Below are positions 8,391-18,561 of a stretch of 64,000 bases of DNA, piece after piece (the first letter of the stretch is position 1; each line of letters starts with the position of its first letter). The notes beneath the pieces were generated by a model, which was not told where the DNA came from, did no database searches, and saw nothing but the letters and a program-made list of their open reading frames with translations. The stretch is taken from assembly GCA_016293495.1 (NCBI GenBank), contig JAEDED010000002.1, forward strand, positions 98,421-162,420, given 5' to 3'. This stretch comes from Treponema sp. Lineage in GTDB: Bacteria; Spirochaetota; Spirochaetia; Treponematales; Treponemataceae. The position numbers and the translations under genes were made by a program.

Positions 8391-9641
8391 GTGAAGAAAT
8401 TTGGTAATCAGGAATACTGCGCATTCTGCGGTATGCCAGCCGGAGATAAAAAAGAAGATTTTCGCCGTTTAATCGGTTCCCGTATTGCACCAGTTTTTAT
8501 CTGTAATGACTGTGTAGATATCTGTAAGGGAATTTTTGATTCAGAACCAAAGGGCGAATTATCAATTGAACTTTCAGAAGTTCCTTCTCCAAAAGAATTC
8601 AAGGCTTTTCTTGACCAGTATGTAGTCGGTCAGGACTATGCAAAAAAAGCACTTTCAGTTGCTGTTTATAACCATTACAAAAGAATGGCTTCTCTCAAGA
8701 ATCTTGAAAAAAACGATATTACAATCGAAAAATCAAACATTCTTTTGATTGGACCAACAGGAAGCGGAAAAACACTTCTTGCAAAAACACTTGCTCAGAA
8801 GCTTAAAGTTCCTTTTGCAATCGCAGATGCAACTACCCTCACAGAAGCCGGTTACGTTGGCGAAGACGTAGAAAACGTTCTTTTAAAACTCATCAATGCC
8901 GCAAACGGAAACATTGCTGCCGCAGAAAAAGGAATCATCTTCATCGACGAAATCGACAAGATTGCCCGCAAGAGCGAAAACACATCTATCACCCGTGACG
9001 TATCAGGCGAAGGTGTTCAGCAGGCTCTTCTTAAAATCATTGAAGGTACTAAAGCAAGCGTTCCACCACAGGGCGGAAGAAAACATCCAAACCAGGAAAT
9101 GCTTGAAATTGATACAACAAACATTCTGTTCATTCTCGGCGGAGCGTTTGTCGGCCTTGATAAAATCATTGAACAGCGAACAAATGAACACTCAATCGGT
9201 TTCTGTTCTTCTTCAGAAACAATGACTGATGAACAGAAAGTTAATCTTCTTAATACAGCAACTTCAGACGACCTTGTAAAATTCGGATTGATTCCTGAAT
9301 TAATCGGACGTATGCCGGTTTCTGTAGCCTTGAAAGAATTAACAAGAGACGATTTGATTTCCATTCTTACAAAACCAAAGAATGCAATTACAAAACAGTT
9401 CCAGGCTTCTTTTGCTATGGATGATGTTGACCTTACCTTCACTGATGAAGCAATTGCAGAAATTGCAGATATCGCAATCCGTCAGCAGACAGGTGCCCGC
9501 GGTCTAAGAGCAATTGTTGAAAAAATGCTTCTTGATATTATGTTTGAAATTCCTAGCATCAAAGGAAAGAAAAAACTTGAGATTACAAAAGATATGGTAA
9601 CTCAGAAAACTTCAATTGATGTTGAAAAATTACTGGCTTAG
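8391..9641 (+). CDS. clpX: ATP-dependent Clp protease ATP-binding subunit ClpX
   Basis: A 416-residue AAA+ unfoldase. The N-terminal zinc-binding domain has C10/C13 (CAFC) and C38/C41 (CNDC). Walker A is GPTGSGKT (121-128), the pore loop is GYVGE, Walker B is IIFIDEID, and the sensor/arginine-finger region includes [10 protein letters not shown]. The ClpP-contacting IGF loop appears in variant form near HSIGFCSS. The start is GTG at 8391 after a GGGAG ribosome-binding site. It partners with ClpP, encoded 14 bases upstream. Confidence 0.97.
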   Translation: MKKFGNQEYCAFCGMPAGDKKEDFRRLIGSRIAPVFICNDCVDICKGIFDSEPKGELSIELSEVPSPKEFKAFLDQYVVGQDYAKKALSVAVYNHYKRMASLKNLEKNDITIEKSNILLIGPTGSGKTLLAKTLAQKLKVPFAIADATTLTEAGYVGEDVENVLLKLINAANGNIAAAEKGIIFIDEIDKIARKSENTSITRDVSGEGVQQALLKIIEGTKASVPPQGGRKHPNQEMLEIDTTNILFILGGAFVGLDKIIEQRTNEHSIGFCSSSETMTDEQKVNLLNTATSDDLVKFGLIPELIGRMPVSVALKELTRDDLISILTKPKNAITKQFQASFAMDDVDLTFTDEAIAEIADIAIRQQTGARGLRAIVEKMLLDIMFEIPSIKGKKKLEITKDMVTQKTSIDVEKLLA

Positions 9642-9683
9642 AAAGAAGTTTTAATTTATTTTACTGACAATTAAAGGCAATAA

Positions 9684-9727
9684 AAAAGCGCTTGCATCGG
9701 ATCTGAAGATTCGGCGTAAGCGCTTTT
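9684..9727. terminator. Bidirectional terminator between clpX and glycosyltransferase
   Basis: AAAAGCGCTT pairs with AAGCGCTTTT across a 24-base loop. A-run and T-run flank both sides, and the two neighbouring genes converge on it. Confidence 0.82.
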
Positions 9728-9765
9728 CTATTTTAGTACCAGTCATTTAAAGTTGTAAACAGATT

Positions 9766-10875
9766 TTAAATTCCTTTGATGACTTCAAGAACTTTTTCAG
9801 CAGTATTCTGCCAAGTAAAAGTTGAAGCCCATTCAAGTCCTTCTTCTACGATTTTTTTTCTGAAGTCCTGATCTGTAATAACTTTTTCGATAGACTGAGC
9901 CATCTGCTCCGTATTGTCAGGATTAAACAGAACGACATTCTTTCCTGAAATTTCAGGGATTGCTCCGCGTTCTGCACTGACAACAGGAATACCACAGGCC
10001 ATTGTTTCGATAATTGGTAAACCAACACCTTCCTGACTTGACGGGAATACACAACATTCTGCATTTGAATAAAGTCTTCCAAGTTCTGAATGTGGGAAAA
10101 AGCCTGTCATAAAAATATCACTGGCAAATGGCGACTGAATGACAGCTTTCTGAACTTCCATCGCATAATCATCCTGACTTCCTGCAAGTACAAGTCTGTG
10201 AGGAAGTTTTGTCTTTGCCTTGAATTTATCAAATGCATCAATAAGCTCGACGTGATATTTTTCAGGACCTGAAATGCGTGTCGGATAAATGATGTAAGGC
10301 TTTTTAATCGCAAAAGGTTTAATATCAACATAATCGCCTTCAGAAAGGTTATGCTGGTAGAATACGCTGTGATCAATTCCGTTTGGAATGACACTGATTT
10401 TTGAACTTTCGATTCCGAGTTTTACAAGATCGTTTTTTACAAATTCACTTGGGGCGATGATGCGGTCAATTCTTTTAAGACCTTTAAGTATGACTTTACG
10501 AAGAAATTTATCTTTTTTATTTTCAAGCAGTTTTGAAACAATGTCGTTTACGATTGCAATTCCCTTAGTCTTAAACTTTTTAGGAAGCATTCTGGTTGCG
10601 CAAGTATAAATTACGACATCGTATTTCTGCTGCTTTGCAAAACGCTTCATTTTGCGTTTATGCCACCACTGCTGGACTTTAAGCGTGTCCGAAATATTTA
10701 CTGCAGTAAAGGTTGTGTCAAATTTTGCCTTATATGTGTAACGGTCTGCTTCCTGACCAAAAAGGTCGTATTCAATTCCCTGTTCCTGAGGCATATCCTG
10801 CATCAGAAAATACAAATATGAACCGAGACCTGACTGTCCGTGATCGAGACCAAAAGTGTCTATTCCAACTTTCAT
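9766..10875 (-). CDS. Glycosyltransferase, GT4/GT1 family
   Basis: A 369-residue GT-B fold glycosyltransferase. The N-terminal acceptor domain begins MKVGIDTFGLDHGQSGLGSY, with the glycine-rich loop of the family. The C-terminal nucleotide-sugar domain has SEFVKNDL, VIPNGID, and the donor-binding stretch EGVGLPIIETMACGIPVV. It probably acts in the cytoplasm on lipid- or glycan-linked acceptors. It stands alone, with no surrounding polysaccharide cluster, so donor and acceptor cannot be named. The ATG at 10875 is the only plausible start. It is divergent from the helicase gene 48 bases away. Confidence 0.9.
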   Translation of the reverse strand: MKVGIDTFGLDHGQSGLGSYLYFLMQDMPQEQGIEYDLFGQEADRYTYKAKFDTTFTAVNISDTLKVQQWWHKRKMKRFAKQQKYDVVIYTCATRMLPKKFKTKGIAIVNDIVSKLLENKKDKFLRKVILKGLKRIDRIIAPSEFVKNDLVKLGIESSKISVIPNGIDHSVFYQHNLSEGDYVDIKPFAIKKPYIIYPTRISGPEKYHVELIDAFDKFKAKTKLPHRLVLAGSQDDYAMEVQKAVIQSPFASDIFMTGFFPHSELGRLYSNAECCVFPSSQEGVGLPIIETMACGIPVVSAERGAIPEISGKNVVLFNPDNTEQMAQSIEKVITDQDFRKKIVEEGLEWASTFTWQNTAEKVLEVIKGI

Positions 10876-10923
10876 AGTGAGCGAATTATAGCATAGATCG
10901 GCGCTATATGCTATAGTAGAAAA

Positions 10924-12096
10924 ATGAACGAAAATACAGAAGCAATTAAAGATTTTTCATCTCTTGGAATTAACGGAAACCTTATCATCGCATTAAACAA
11001 ACTGAACATCAGTCAGCCTTCCCTTATTCAGCAGAAGACAATTCCTGAAGTATTACAGAAAAAAAATGTAATTTTTGAATCAGAAACAGGAACTGGTAAA
11101 ACTTACGCGTATCTTCTTCCCTTGATTCAGAATCTTGAAAAATCAGGCTCACAGGAAGACAAGATTCTCATTCTCGCTCCGACTTACGAGCTTGCTTCTC
11201 AGATTAAAACAACGGCTTCTCAGATTACCGGCCTTAAAGCCAGTCTTTTTATTGGCGGGACTCCAATCAAGCGCCAGATTGAAGTCCTTAAGGAAAAACC
11301 TCAGATTATAATCGGAAACCCTTCACGCCTTCTCGAACTTATTCACCTTAAAAAACTTAAAACTCAGAGCATCAAAGCGCTTGTTCTCGATGAAGTTGAC
11401 CGCCTTATCAGCGTAGAAATTGCAGAAGAAACAAAAATGCTTATTTCAAACATTCCATGCGACAGCCAGTTTATTGCCTGCTCAGCAACTTTGAATCAGA
11501 ATACAAAAAATACACTCAACAGACTTTTCTCAAACGTTGAAGAAGTAATTCTTCCAAAAGAAGACATTCTTTCTAAGAAGATCAGTCATTACGCAATTTT
11601 TGCAGAAATCCGTGACAAGATTTCTACATTAAAAAACTTCATTCTTGCTGAAAATCCTGAAAAAGCACTTGTTTTTACAAGCCGCGCAGATCAGGTAGAA
11701 AATATCGCACAGAAACTTAAATACAAGAAAGTTGACTGCATGGCACTTCATGCAAAAACTGATAAAAAAGAACGCAAAGCGGCAATCGACCAGTTCCGAA
11801 ACGGAAAATGCCGTATTCTCGTAACTTCTGATCTTGCAAGCCGCGGACTTGACATTCAGGGCGTAACACACATCATACAGATGGATTTACCTTCAAACGA
11901 AGACTTTTTCGTTCACCGTTCAGGTCGTACAGCCCGTGCCGGTAAAACCGGTATTAACGTAGTTATCGGCGATGAATACGAAATGCGAAAATATGCGGCT
12001 CTTGAAAAGAAATTCAGTCTTGTTGTCTATCCAAAAATGCTTTACAAAGGAAAACTCGTTAATCCTGGTGATGTTCAGGGTTTTGACGAAAAATAA
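10924..12096 (+). CDS. DEAD-box ATP-dependent RNA helicase
   Basis: A 390-residue protein carrying just the two RecA-like helicase domains, without a long tail. Motif I is SETGTGKT (53-60), motif II reads DEVD (156-159) instead of DEAD, motif III is SAT (187-189), and motif VI is HRSGRTARAG. The Q-motif region near SLIQQKTIP is present. It likely remodels RNA in ribosome assembly or mRNA turnover; the specific partner is unknown. The ATG at 10924 has only a weak ribosome-binding site. The DEVD variant is tolerated in the family and does not suggest inactivity. Confidence 0.92.
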   Translation: MNENTEAIKDFSSLGINGNLIIALNKLNISQPSLIQQKTIPEVLQKKNVIFESETGTGKTYAYLLPLIQNLEKSGSQEDKILILAPTYELASQIKTTASQITGLKASLFIGGTPIKRQIEVLKEKPQIIIGNPSRLLELIHLKKLKTQSIKALVLDEVDRLISVEIAEETKMLISNIPCDSQFIACSATLNQNTKNTLNRLFSNVEEVILPKEDILSKKISHYAIFAEIRDKISTLKNFILAENPEKALVFTSRADQVENIAQKLKYKKVDCMALHAKTDKKERKAAIDQFRNGKCRILVTSDLASRGLDIQGVTHIIQMDLPSNEDFFVHRSGRTARAGKTGINVVIGDEYEMRKYAALEKKFSLVVYPKMLYKGKLVNPGDVQGFDEK

Positions 12097-12138
12097 ACAG
12101 ACACAGTCTGTTCAGTCCCCTGTTTTTACATCTTTTAA

Positions 12139-12168
12139 TTGAATTCTCACGGCAAATTGTGTTATAAT
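12139..12168 (+). promoter_or_regulatory. Probable sigma-70-type promoter of the smc operon
   Basis: TTGAAT (12139-12144) and TATAAT (12163-12168) are separated by 18 bases. The leader to the smc start is about 75 bases. A very similar TGTGTTATAATT box precedes the ComFB gene. Confidence 0.55.
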
Positions 12169-12249
12169 TTACTATATTATACACATTGAGTATTGTGGGG
12201 AATTTATCCGCTTCTCAAAATAGTTTTAATTTAATAAAGGTGGTTTTTT

Positions 12250-15198
12250 GTGTTTTTAAAAAGCCTTGACATATTCGGTTTCAAATCATTTGCTGACAAA
12301 ACTCATATTGTTTTTTCAAGCGGTGTAACTGCCCTTCTTGGCCCAAATGGTTGTGGAAAAAGTAACGTAGTAGATGCAATGAAATGGGTTCTTGCAGAAA
12401 ACAAAAGTAAGAACCTTCGTGCAGACAAAATGGAAGACGTAATTTTTGCCGGTACTGCTACCCGTCCACCGCTTAACGTTGCAGAAGTTGCCCTTACAAT
12501 CATGAACGAAAATAACCTTCTGCCTCTTGAAGATTCAGAAGTTGAAATTAAACGCCGTCTCTACCGTTCCGGTGAAAGCCAGTATTTTATTAACGGCCGT
12601 CAGGTTGGTCCGTCAGAAATCCGTAAACTCTTTATGGATACTGGTGTCGGTAAAGCTGCCTACTCTGTTATGGAACAGGGAAAAATCGACCAGATTCTTT
12701 CAAGCAAGCCTGAAGACCGCCGCTATCTTTTTGAAGAAGCAGCAGGTATCAGCCGTTCAAAAGCTGAATGTGCAGAAGCTCAGCGCGAAATTGAAAAGAC
12801 ATACCAGAACCTTACACAGATTGAAATTTCACTTGCAGAAATTAAACGCAGTTACGATTCCTTAAAAATTCAGGCTGACAAAACTACAAAGTACAGAAAA
12901 GTTAAAGAAGAACTTTTCAACATTCAGCTTGACATTCAGCTTCTCAGACTTAAAGGCTTTATTGAAACTAAAGCACGCAACGAAGGAACTATTAAAGAAG
13001 TTGAAGAAAAACGTGATGCCGTAAGAAAAGAAATTGAAGAAATCAATAATTCCCTTACAGAAAACACAGACCTTGTTAACAGCCTTCAGGAACAGGTTTA
13101 TGTCTGCCAGAACGAACTTACAGAAATTCAGAGTATGAAAAACGGTAAGCTTGAACTTCAGAAGCAGCAGAAAACACGTCTTGCAGAAATCAAGGACAAG
13201 ATTGCCCAGCTAGAAGCTAAACAGGCTACAATTCAGACAAGAATTGACGACTTGAACGAAGAAGTTGGAGAAGCCCAGAGCGGACTTCACGAAAAAACAA
13301 AATATCTCGAAGACATTAAAAAGAATATTGAATCTTTCCAGCAGAATATTAATGCTGCAAGCTCACAGATTACAGAAAACGATCTTGCTTCTGATGAAAA
13401 ACGAAAGCAGATTGAAGACCTTGATAATGCACGTGCCCAGCTTCAGAAAGACCTTACAGCAATCACTGAAGACATCGTAACAATGCTCGATGCAAAGTTA
13501 AAAGATGCAGGTTATTCAGAAGGCGCAATGAATACAGCAAAGACTCAGCTTGAAGAAACTCTCGGAAAGCTCCGCGTATTTGTTGAAGGCCGTAAAAATA
13601 TTTTTGCAGATGCTGCAAGAACAGGAAGCCGTCCTAACGAAAACCTTACACAGCAGGCTGCAGATGCTTTTGCTGAAGCTCACAACATGGTTGGTCTTCT
13701 TGAAAAAGCACTCAACTCTTACATCGATGCTTCGCCTGCTTTCATCAGTGAATTCCTTGCACCTGAAGGAATCATTACCAAGAAGCGCGAGATTGATGCA
13801 AAGATTGAAAACAACCTTAAGCTTATCGTTGAATACAACCAGATCATCAAAGATTTAAATGCAAGCAATGTAACTCTTGCAATGAAAATCGATGAATATA
13901 AAGACACTCTTTCTAAACACAAACAGAACGAAGTTGCTGTCGGCGAACAGTTAAAATCAGCTCAGGAAAAAATCACATTCCTCCAGCGCAACATTCGGTC
14001 AGAAGAAGTTAACCTCAAAGCTAACGAAGATGAAGTTTACACAGAAAAGAAACGCTTTGAAGATACTCAGGATCAGATTGAAGAAATTCAGGAAGAGCTT
14101 GCAGAAATTGAACGCCGCGGTGCTGAAACAGTTGACCGTCAGAACAATCTCTACAAACAGATTGATGAGTGTAATAACAAGGTTTCTGGCAAACAGAACG
14201 ACCTTCAGAAAAAACAGGAACTCCAGAAAAAATTCCAGAGCCAGTACGAACAGCTTTCAATTTCAATGGGTTCCCTAGATACAGAAATCAGAAACGTTAA
14301 GCAGAACTTCCTTGATCAGTATTCCCGCGACCTGATGGAATACGAAGAACATATGTATGAGATTACAACTCCAGTTGCTAAGCTCAAGGAAGATCTTAGT
14401 ACTGCAAAACAGAATCTCGACAGTCTCGGTCACAACATCAACCTCATGGCTCCAGAAGAATTTACAGAAGTAAAAGACCGTTACGAACGCCAGGAAGCAA
14501 ACTACAAAGATACAAAACGTACGCTTGAAGACCTTGAACGCGTATCACAGGAAATCAAGGCAAAATCAAGCGACATGTTCCTTGATACATATAACAAAAT
14601 TAAAAAGAACTTCCACAACATGTTCCGTCGTCTCTTTAACGGAGGCCACGCAGAGCTTCGCCTGGAAGATCCTGAAAATATTCTTACAACCGGTATTGAT
14701 ATTCTTGCTCAGCCACCAGGAAAGAAACTTGAAAACATCGCACTCCTTTCCGGTGGTGAAAAGACAATGACAGCCATTGCCCTTCTCTTTGCAACATATC
14801 AGGTTCGCCCGAGTCCATTCTGTCTCCTCGACGAAATTGACGCCGCTTTGGATGATAAGAACGTATCAAGCTTTGTAACAGCCTTGCGTTCATTTGCAAA
14901 TATTTCTCAGTACATCGTTATCACTCATAACAAGAAAACTGTTATGGGTGCAGGCTCAATGCTTGGTGTTACAATGGAAGATGCAGTAAGTAAGATTATT
15001 GCTCTCCGAATGGATGATGATATTGAAAAAATTAAATCTGAAGTTATCAAGGAAGAAGACAACTTCGTAGAAGAAGATGTTGAACCGGAACAGGGTGTTG
15101 TTCTTCCACAGCGTCCAGGTCCAAGAAATAAAGACCAGAACCATCAGGAAACAGCACCTACACCAGCCGACGACCAGAAGGAACAGGTAACTGAATAA
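12250..15198 (+). CDS. smc: Chromosome segregation SMC ATPase
   Basis: A 982-residue SMC protein. The N-terminal head has FKSFADKT and Walker A GPNGCGKS (31-38). Two long coiled-coil arms follow. The C-terminal head has the ABC signature LSGGEK (833-838) and Walker B CLLDEIDAALDD (D861, E862). It works with ScpA/ScpB, both encoded near 29 kb, to compact and segregate DNA. The start is GTG at 12250 after AAAGGTGG. It is about 200 residues shorter than typical bacterial SMC. The middle (about 408-507) lacks an evident glycine-rich hinge domain and is Ala/Glu-rich. The next gene overlaps its stop codon (TAATG). Confidence 0.95.
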   Translation: MFLKSLDIFGFKSFADKTHIVFSSGVTALLGPNGCGKSNVVDAMKWVLAENKSKNLRADKMEDVIFAGTATRPPLNVAEVALTIMNENNLLPLEDSEVEIKRRLYRSGESQYFINGRQVGPSEIRKLFMDTGVGKAAYSVMEQGKIDQILSSKPEDRRYLFEEAAGISRSKAECAEAQREIEKTYQNLTQIEISLAEIKRSYDSLKIQADKTTKYRKVKEELFNIQLDIQLLRLKGFIETKARNEGTIKEVEEKRDAVRKEIEEINNSLTENTDLVNSLQEQVYVCQNELTEIQSMKNGKLELQKQQKTRLAEIKDKIAQLEAKQATIQTRIDDLNEEVGEAQSGLHEKTKYLEDIKKNIESFQQNINAASSQITENDLASDEKRKQIEDLDNARAQLQKDLTAITEDIVTMLDAKLKDAGYSEGAMNTAKTQLEETLGKLRVFVEGRKNIFADAARTGSRPNENLTQQAADAFAEAHNMVGLLEKALNSYIDASPAFISEFLAPEGIITKKREIDAKIENNLKLIVEYNQIIKDLNASNVTLAMKIDEYKDTLSKHKQNEVAVGEQLKSAQEKITFLQRNIRSEEVNLKANEDEVYTEKKRFEDTQDQIEEIQEELAEIERRGAETVDRQNNLYKQIDECNNKVSGKQNDLQKKQELQKKFQSQYEQLSISMGSLDTEIRNVKQNFLDQYSRDLMEYEEHMYEITTPVAKLKEDLSTAKQNLDSLGHNINLMAPEEFTEVKDRYERQEANYKDTKRTLEDLERVSQEIKAKSSDMFLDTYNKIKKNFHNMFRRLFNGGHAELRLEDPENILTTGIDILAQPPGKKLENIALLSGGEKTMTAIALLFATYQVRPSPFCLLDEIDAALDDKNVSSFVTALRSFANISQYIVITHNKKTVMGAGSMLGVTMEDAVSKIIALRMDDDIEKIKSEVIKEEDNFVEEDVEPEQGVVLPQRPGPRNKDQNHQETAPTPADDQKEQVTE

Positions 15199-15566
15199 TG
15201 TTTGACTTTTCTGTGGTTGTAGACAATATAAAAGATTTATACAGAGAAAAAAAAGTGCTCTTTATTGTTATTTCTATTCTTGTAGTACTTTTTTTTCTCG
15301 GTCTCATCGCAGTTGTTGTACAATCCTGCAGTCACGAACCTGAAGTTCCTGTATATAAAGAGGAAGTTTTAAATCCAGATCAGAAACTTCTGCTTCCTGA
15401 AGGTCCTTCAATTCCTGATGGTTATGCAGTTACAAGGGAACCTCAGGATAAATGGTCAAAGGAAGAAGCTGAAGAATTCTTTACCCTTCCTGGCACAACA
15501 GAACTTAAAGCACTTGAAAGTGCAAACAATAAATTAGTGGATGACATTCTTGGAGCAGCACCATGA
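15198..15566 (+). CDS. Small single-pass membrane protein downstream of smc
   Basis: This 122-residue protein is not recognised as a named family. It has a charged N-terminus, one hydrophobic helix (about residues 22-46, LFIVISILVVLFFLGLIAVV) and an acidic, probably extracytoplasmic tail. Its ATG shares a base with the smc stop codon (TAATG), and its own stop overlaps the next start (ATGA), so translation of all three genes is coupled. This links it to smc expression or to envelope function of the next gene. It could be an inner-membrane tether, but nothing in the sequence proves that. Confidence 0.75.
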   Translation: MFDFSVVVDNIKDLYREKKVLFIVISILVVLFFLGLIAVVVQSCSHEPEVPVYKEEVLNPDQKLLLPEGPSIPDGYAVTREPQDKWSKEEAEEFFTLPGTTELKALESANNKLVDDILGAAP

Positions 15567-17083
15567 AAAAACTCGCCACAACTGCAGTAATTACAACAGT
15601 TTTATTATTTTCATGCCAGTCGACAGGCAAAGCGCCAGAATCTCTTTCTGACAGCACTGTTACAGCAATCGAAAAAGAATCTGAAGCTTCAGATTCGGAA
15701 CAGCCTGCTGATTCACAGACAGATTCAGACACTGACACTGATTCACAGACAGATTCTGACACTGACACTGATTCAGAACTTGCCGCAGAACCTGTTGAGG
15801 AATTATTCGTTACTGAACATTATATTCCGGAAGAAGAAAAAATCTCTGACGAAGAAATTGAAAAAGACCTTTCGGTAGCTGCAGCACTGGCTGAAGAAAA
15901 AACAGAGACTGTTGAAAAAGCAGAAGAAGTTAAGACAGAAGACGTAGATTCAGAAAAATCAAGTTCAGAAGAAGTAAAGACAGAAGTAAAAACTGAAACT
16001 AAAACTGACACCGGCTCTTCTAAAGAAGTCAAAACTGCTTCACAGACAGACGTAAAAAAATCAGAAACAATTTCAAATAAATCAACTTCGCCTGTAAAGA
16101 AAGAAGAAACAAAAACTCAGAATAAAAATGAGTCAGTTGTTAAAGAAAGTACAAGTTCACTTGATATGCAGAAAGAAGCTGCCCAGGCATCTGATGAAAT
16201 AAATGCACGCAAAGAAAGCGAAAAAGCTCCGGAACCATCAAGAAAAATTGCAATCTCAAACAATCAGTTTCTTGACATCAACTACCCTGGAACGGGCTGG
16301 GTTTATCTTGGCGAAGTAGAAAGAGAAAATCTTCTTGTTTTCCACGGAAGAAAGATCAATGATGATACAACAACCTTTACATTGCGTTCAAGAAAATCCG
16401 GAACTGCAATCCTTCACTTTTATAAAAACGACAATCTCTCAGGAAAGTATATCGACGACTACATCGAAGTTTCTGTAAATACTGAATCAGCAACTGACAA
16501 TATTCACGTTACTTCTCCTGAATACTCTAAAATTGTTCCTCCTAAACCTCAGAAGCCAGAACCTAAGGCTGAGGAATCTTCACAGAACGAAAAAGAAATT
16601 CCAGATAAGAACAAAACTGAATATACATATACAGAACCTGTCCAGGCTCCAAAAAAACAGGATGCTGATTCGAATATTCACACTATTATCCAGAACTCAA
16701 TGAATAATGATACAGAAAATGAATCAACAGAAGTTACACAGATAAACCGTGACACAGCTTCTTCAGTAAAATCAACCGAAGAAAATACTTCTGCTGAATA
16801 TACAGGCGATCTTCTTGAACAGGCACAGAAAGCTTATGATGACAAACAGTATTCAAAAGCACTCGGACTTGTTCAGGCATTCCTTGCAGATACATCAGAC
16901 AGATTCGATGAAGGGCTTTATCTTGAAGGACAGATTCTCGAAGCAAATTCTGAAGTTCAGAATATCAAAGAAGCAATTAAAGATTACAACACCTTAGTCA
17001 AGAACTGGCCTTCCAGCCGCTTGTGGAAAAAGGCAAAGGAACGCAGCATTTATCTTCAGCGCTTCTATATTGATATTCGTTAA
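15563..17083 (+). CDS. Low-complexity TPR-containing lipoprotein
   Basis: A 506-residue protein beginning with a lipoprotein signal (MKKLATTAVITTVLLFSC, C18). Residues about 20-220 are Ser/Asp/Glu/Lys/Thr-rich and disordered, including a DNA-level 30-bp duplication. A compact beta-rich block follows (about 227-315, INYPGTGWVYLGEVERENLL), then another disordered stretch. A C-terminal helical TPR-like region (about 413-506, AYDDKQYSKALGLVQAFL) ends the protein. This looks like a periplasmic scaffold with protein-binding repeats. Precise role unknown. The start overlaps the previous stop (ATGA). Confidence 0.8.
   Translation: MKKLATTAVITTVLLFSCQSTGKAPESLSDSTVTAIEKESEASDSEQPADSQTDSDTDTDSQTDSDTDTDSELAAEPVEELFVTEHYIPEEEKISDEEIEKDLSVAAALAEEKTETVEKAEEVKTEDVDSEKSSSEEVKTEVKTETKTDTGSSKEVKTASQTDVKKSETISNKSTSPVKKEETKTQNKNESVVKESTSSLDMQKEAAQASDEINARKESEKAPEPSRKIAISNNQFLDINYPGTGWVYLGEVERENLLVFHGRKINDDTTTFTLRSRKSGTAILHFYKNDNLSGKYIDDYIEVSVNTESATDNIHVTSPEYSKIVPPKPQKPEPKAEESSQNEKEIPDKNKTEYTYTEPVQAPKKQDADSNIHTIIQNSMNNDTENESTEVTQINRDTASSVKSTEENTSAEYTGDLLEQAQKAYDDKQYSKALGLVQAFLADTSDRFDEGLYLEGQILEANSEVQNIKEAIKDYNTLVKNWPSSRLWKKAKERSIYLQRFYIDIR
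15710..15769 (+). repeat. 30-bp tandem duplication inside the lipoprotein gene
   Basis: Two copies of a 30-base unit (15710-15739 and 15740-15769) differ at one position. They encode an Asp/Ser/Thr-rich ten-residue repeat. In-frame length keeps the protein open, so copy number can vary without loss of function. Confidence 0.85.
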
Positions 17084-17142
17084 AATTAGTATTAAAGTTC
17101 GTAAATACGAATTAAAATAAATCACATTTATAAGAGGAAAAA

Positions 17143-18417
17143 ATGTTAGATTATAAATTTATCAAAGATAATCTTGAAGCAGTTAAAAAGAACATTAAAG
17201 ACAGAAACATGACTGCAGATGCCGACATTGTAGTTGAACTCTACGACAAACGCACAAAACTCGTAACAGACCGCCAGGCTTTGCAGGAAAAACGCAATGC
17301 TAACGCTCAGTCAATGAAACAGAAACTTGAACCAGAACAGCGTCAGGCACTCATCGAAGAAGGAAAGAAAATCAAAGACGAACTTGCTGAAGCAGAAAAA
17401 GTTCTTGCAGAAGTAGAAGCACAGCTTGATGAAGCTGCACGCAAGATTCCAAACATGGCAAGCCCAAAAGCTCCTATCGGAAAACTTGATACAGAAAACC
17501 TTGAAGTAAAGAAAGTCGGAACTCCACGCGTATTCGAATTTAAACCAAAAGATCACGTAGAACTTATGGAAGAACTTGACCTCATCGACTTTGAACGTGG
17601 AACAAAAGTTTCCGGACCAAAATTCTATTACCTCAAAAACGATGCCGTATTCCTTGAACAGGCACTTATTCAGTACGCACTCAATACTTTGAGAAAACAC
17701 GGTTTTACACCATTCATAACACCGGACGTTGCAAAAGAAGAAGTCCTCAAAGGAATCGGATTTAACCCACGCGGAAACGAATCAAACGTTTACTCAATCG
17801 AAGAAGAAGGAACATGTCTGGTAGCTACTGCAGAAATCACACTCGGAGGTTACCACTCAAACGAAATCCTTGATAAAGCAAAACTCCCAATGTACTACTG
17901 CGGTCTTTCACACTGTTTCAGACGCGAAGCTGGTGCTGCAGGTCAGTTCTCAAAAGGATTGTACCGCGTACATCAGTTCGACAAAGTTGAAATGTTCGTA
18001 TACTGTCTCCCAGAACAGTCAGACGAAATCCACGAAAAACTCCGCATGATCGAAGAAGAAATCTTCGAAGGACTTGGTATTCCATTCCATGTAGTTGATA
18101 CATGTACTGGTGACCTTGGAGCTCCTGCTTACAGAAAGTGGGACCTCGAAGCCTGGATGCCTGGACGCAACGGTGGAGAATACGGTGAAGTAACTTCAAC
18201 TTCAAACTGTACTGACTACCAGAGCCGACGCCTCAACGTTCGCTATAAGGACGATGACGGAAAGAACAAATACGTTCATATGCTCAACGGTACTGCAATC
18301 GCTGTAGGACGTGCAATGCTTGCAATTATCGAAAACTACCAGAACGCAGACGGATCTATCACAATTCCTGAAGTTCTCCGTCCACTCTGCGGCTTCGATA
18401 AGATTACAAAGAAATAA
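17143..18417 (+). CDS. serS: Seryl-tRNA synthetase
   Basis: A 424-residue class II synthetase that charges tRNA-Ser. The N-terminal antiparallel coiled coil (about residues 27-100) binds the long variable arm of tRNA-Ser. The catalytic domain has motif 2 (CFRREAGAAGQFSKGLYRVH) and motif 3 (NGTAIAVGRAMLAIIENYQ), ending in the conserved PEVLRP. The ATG at 17143 follows AGAGGAAAAA. Length is normal. A strong hairpin terminator follows the gene. Confidence 0.97.
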   Translation: MLDYKFIKDNLEAVKKNIKDRNMTADADIVVELYDKRTKLVTDRQALQEKRNANAQSMKQKLEPEQRQALIEEGKKIKDELAEAEKVLAEVEAQLDEAARKIPNMASPKAPIGKLDTENLEVKKVGTPRVFEFKPKDHVELMEELDLIDFERGTKVSGPKFYYLKNDAVFLEQALIQYALNTLRKHGFTPFITPDVAKEEVLKGIGFNPRGNESNVYSIEEEGTCLVATAEITLGGYHSNEILDKAKLPMYYCGLSHCFRREAGAAGQFSKGLYRVHQFDKVEMFVYCLPEQSDEIHEKLRMIEEEIFEGLGIPFHVVDTCTGDLGAPAYRKWDLEAWMPGRNGGEYGEVTSTSNCTDYQSRRLNVRYKDDDGKNKYVHMLNGTAIAVGRAMLAIIENYQNADGSITIPEVLRPLCGFDKITKK

Positions 18418-18444
18418 TTTTTCAATAAATTAAGTTTTGAAAAT

Positions 18445-18511
18445 AAAAAAAAGGTGGCCATTTATTGATGTGCATTAACTGAAGTGCACAAAAAATAAGG
18501 TCACCTTTTTT
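18445..18511. terminator. Terminator between serS and a convergent gene
   Basis: An A-rich GGTGGCC arm (18453-18459) pairs with GGTCACC (18499-18505, one G-T wobble), flanked by A and T runs in both directions. A nested 6-bp stem TGTGCA/TGCACA sits in the loop. Confidence 0.8.
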
Positions 18512-18561
18512 AATTTTAAATAATCTTCAGAAATATGTTTTGAACAATACCTGGATTTTTT

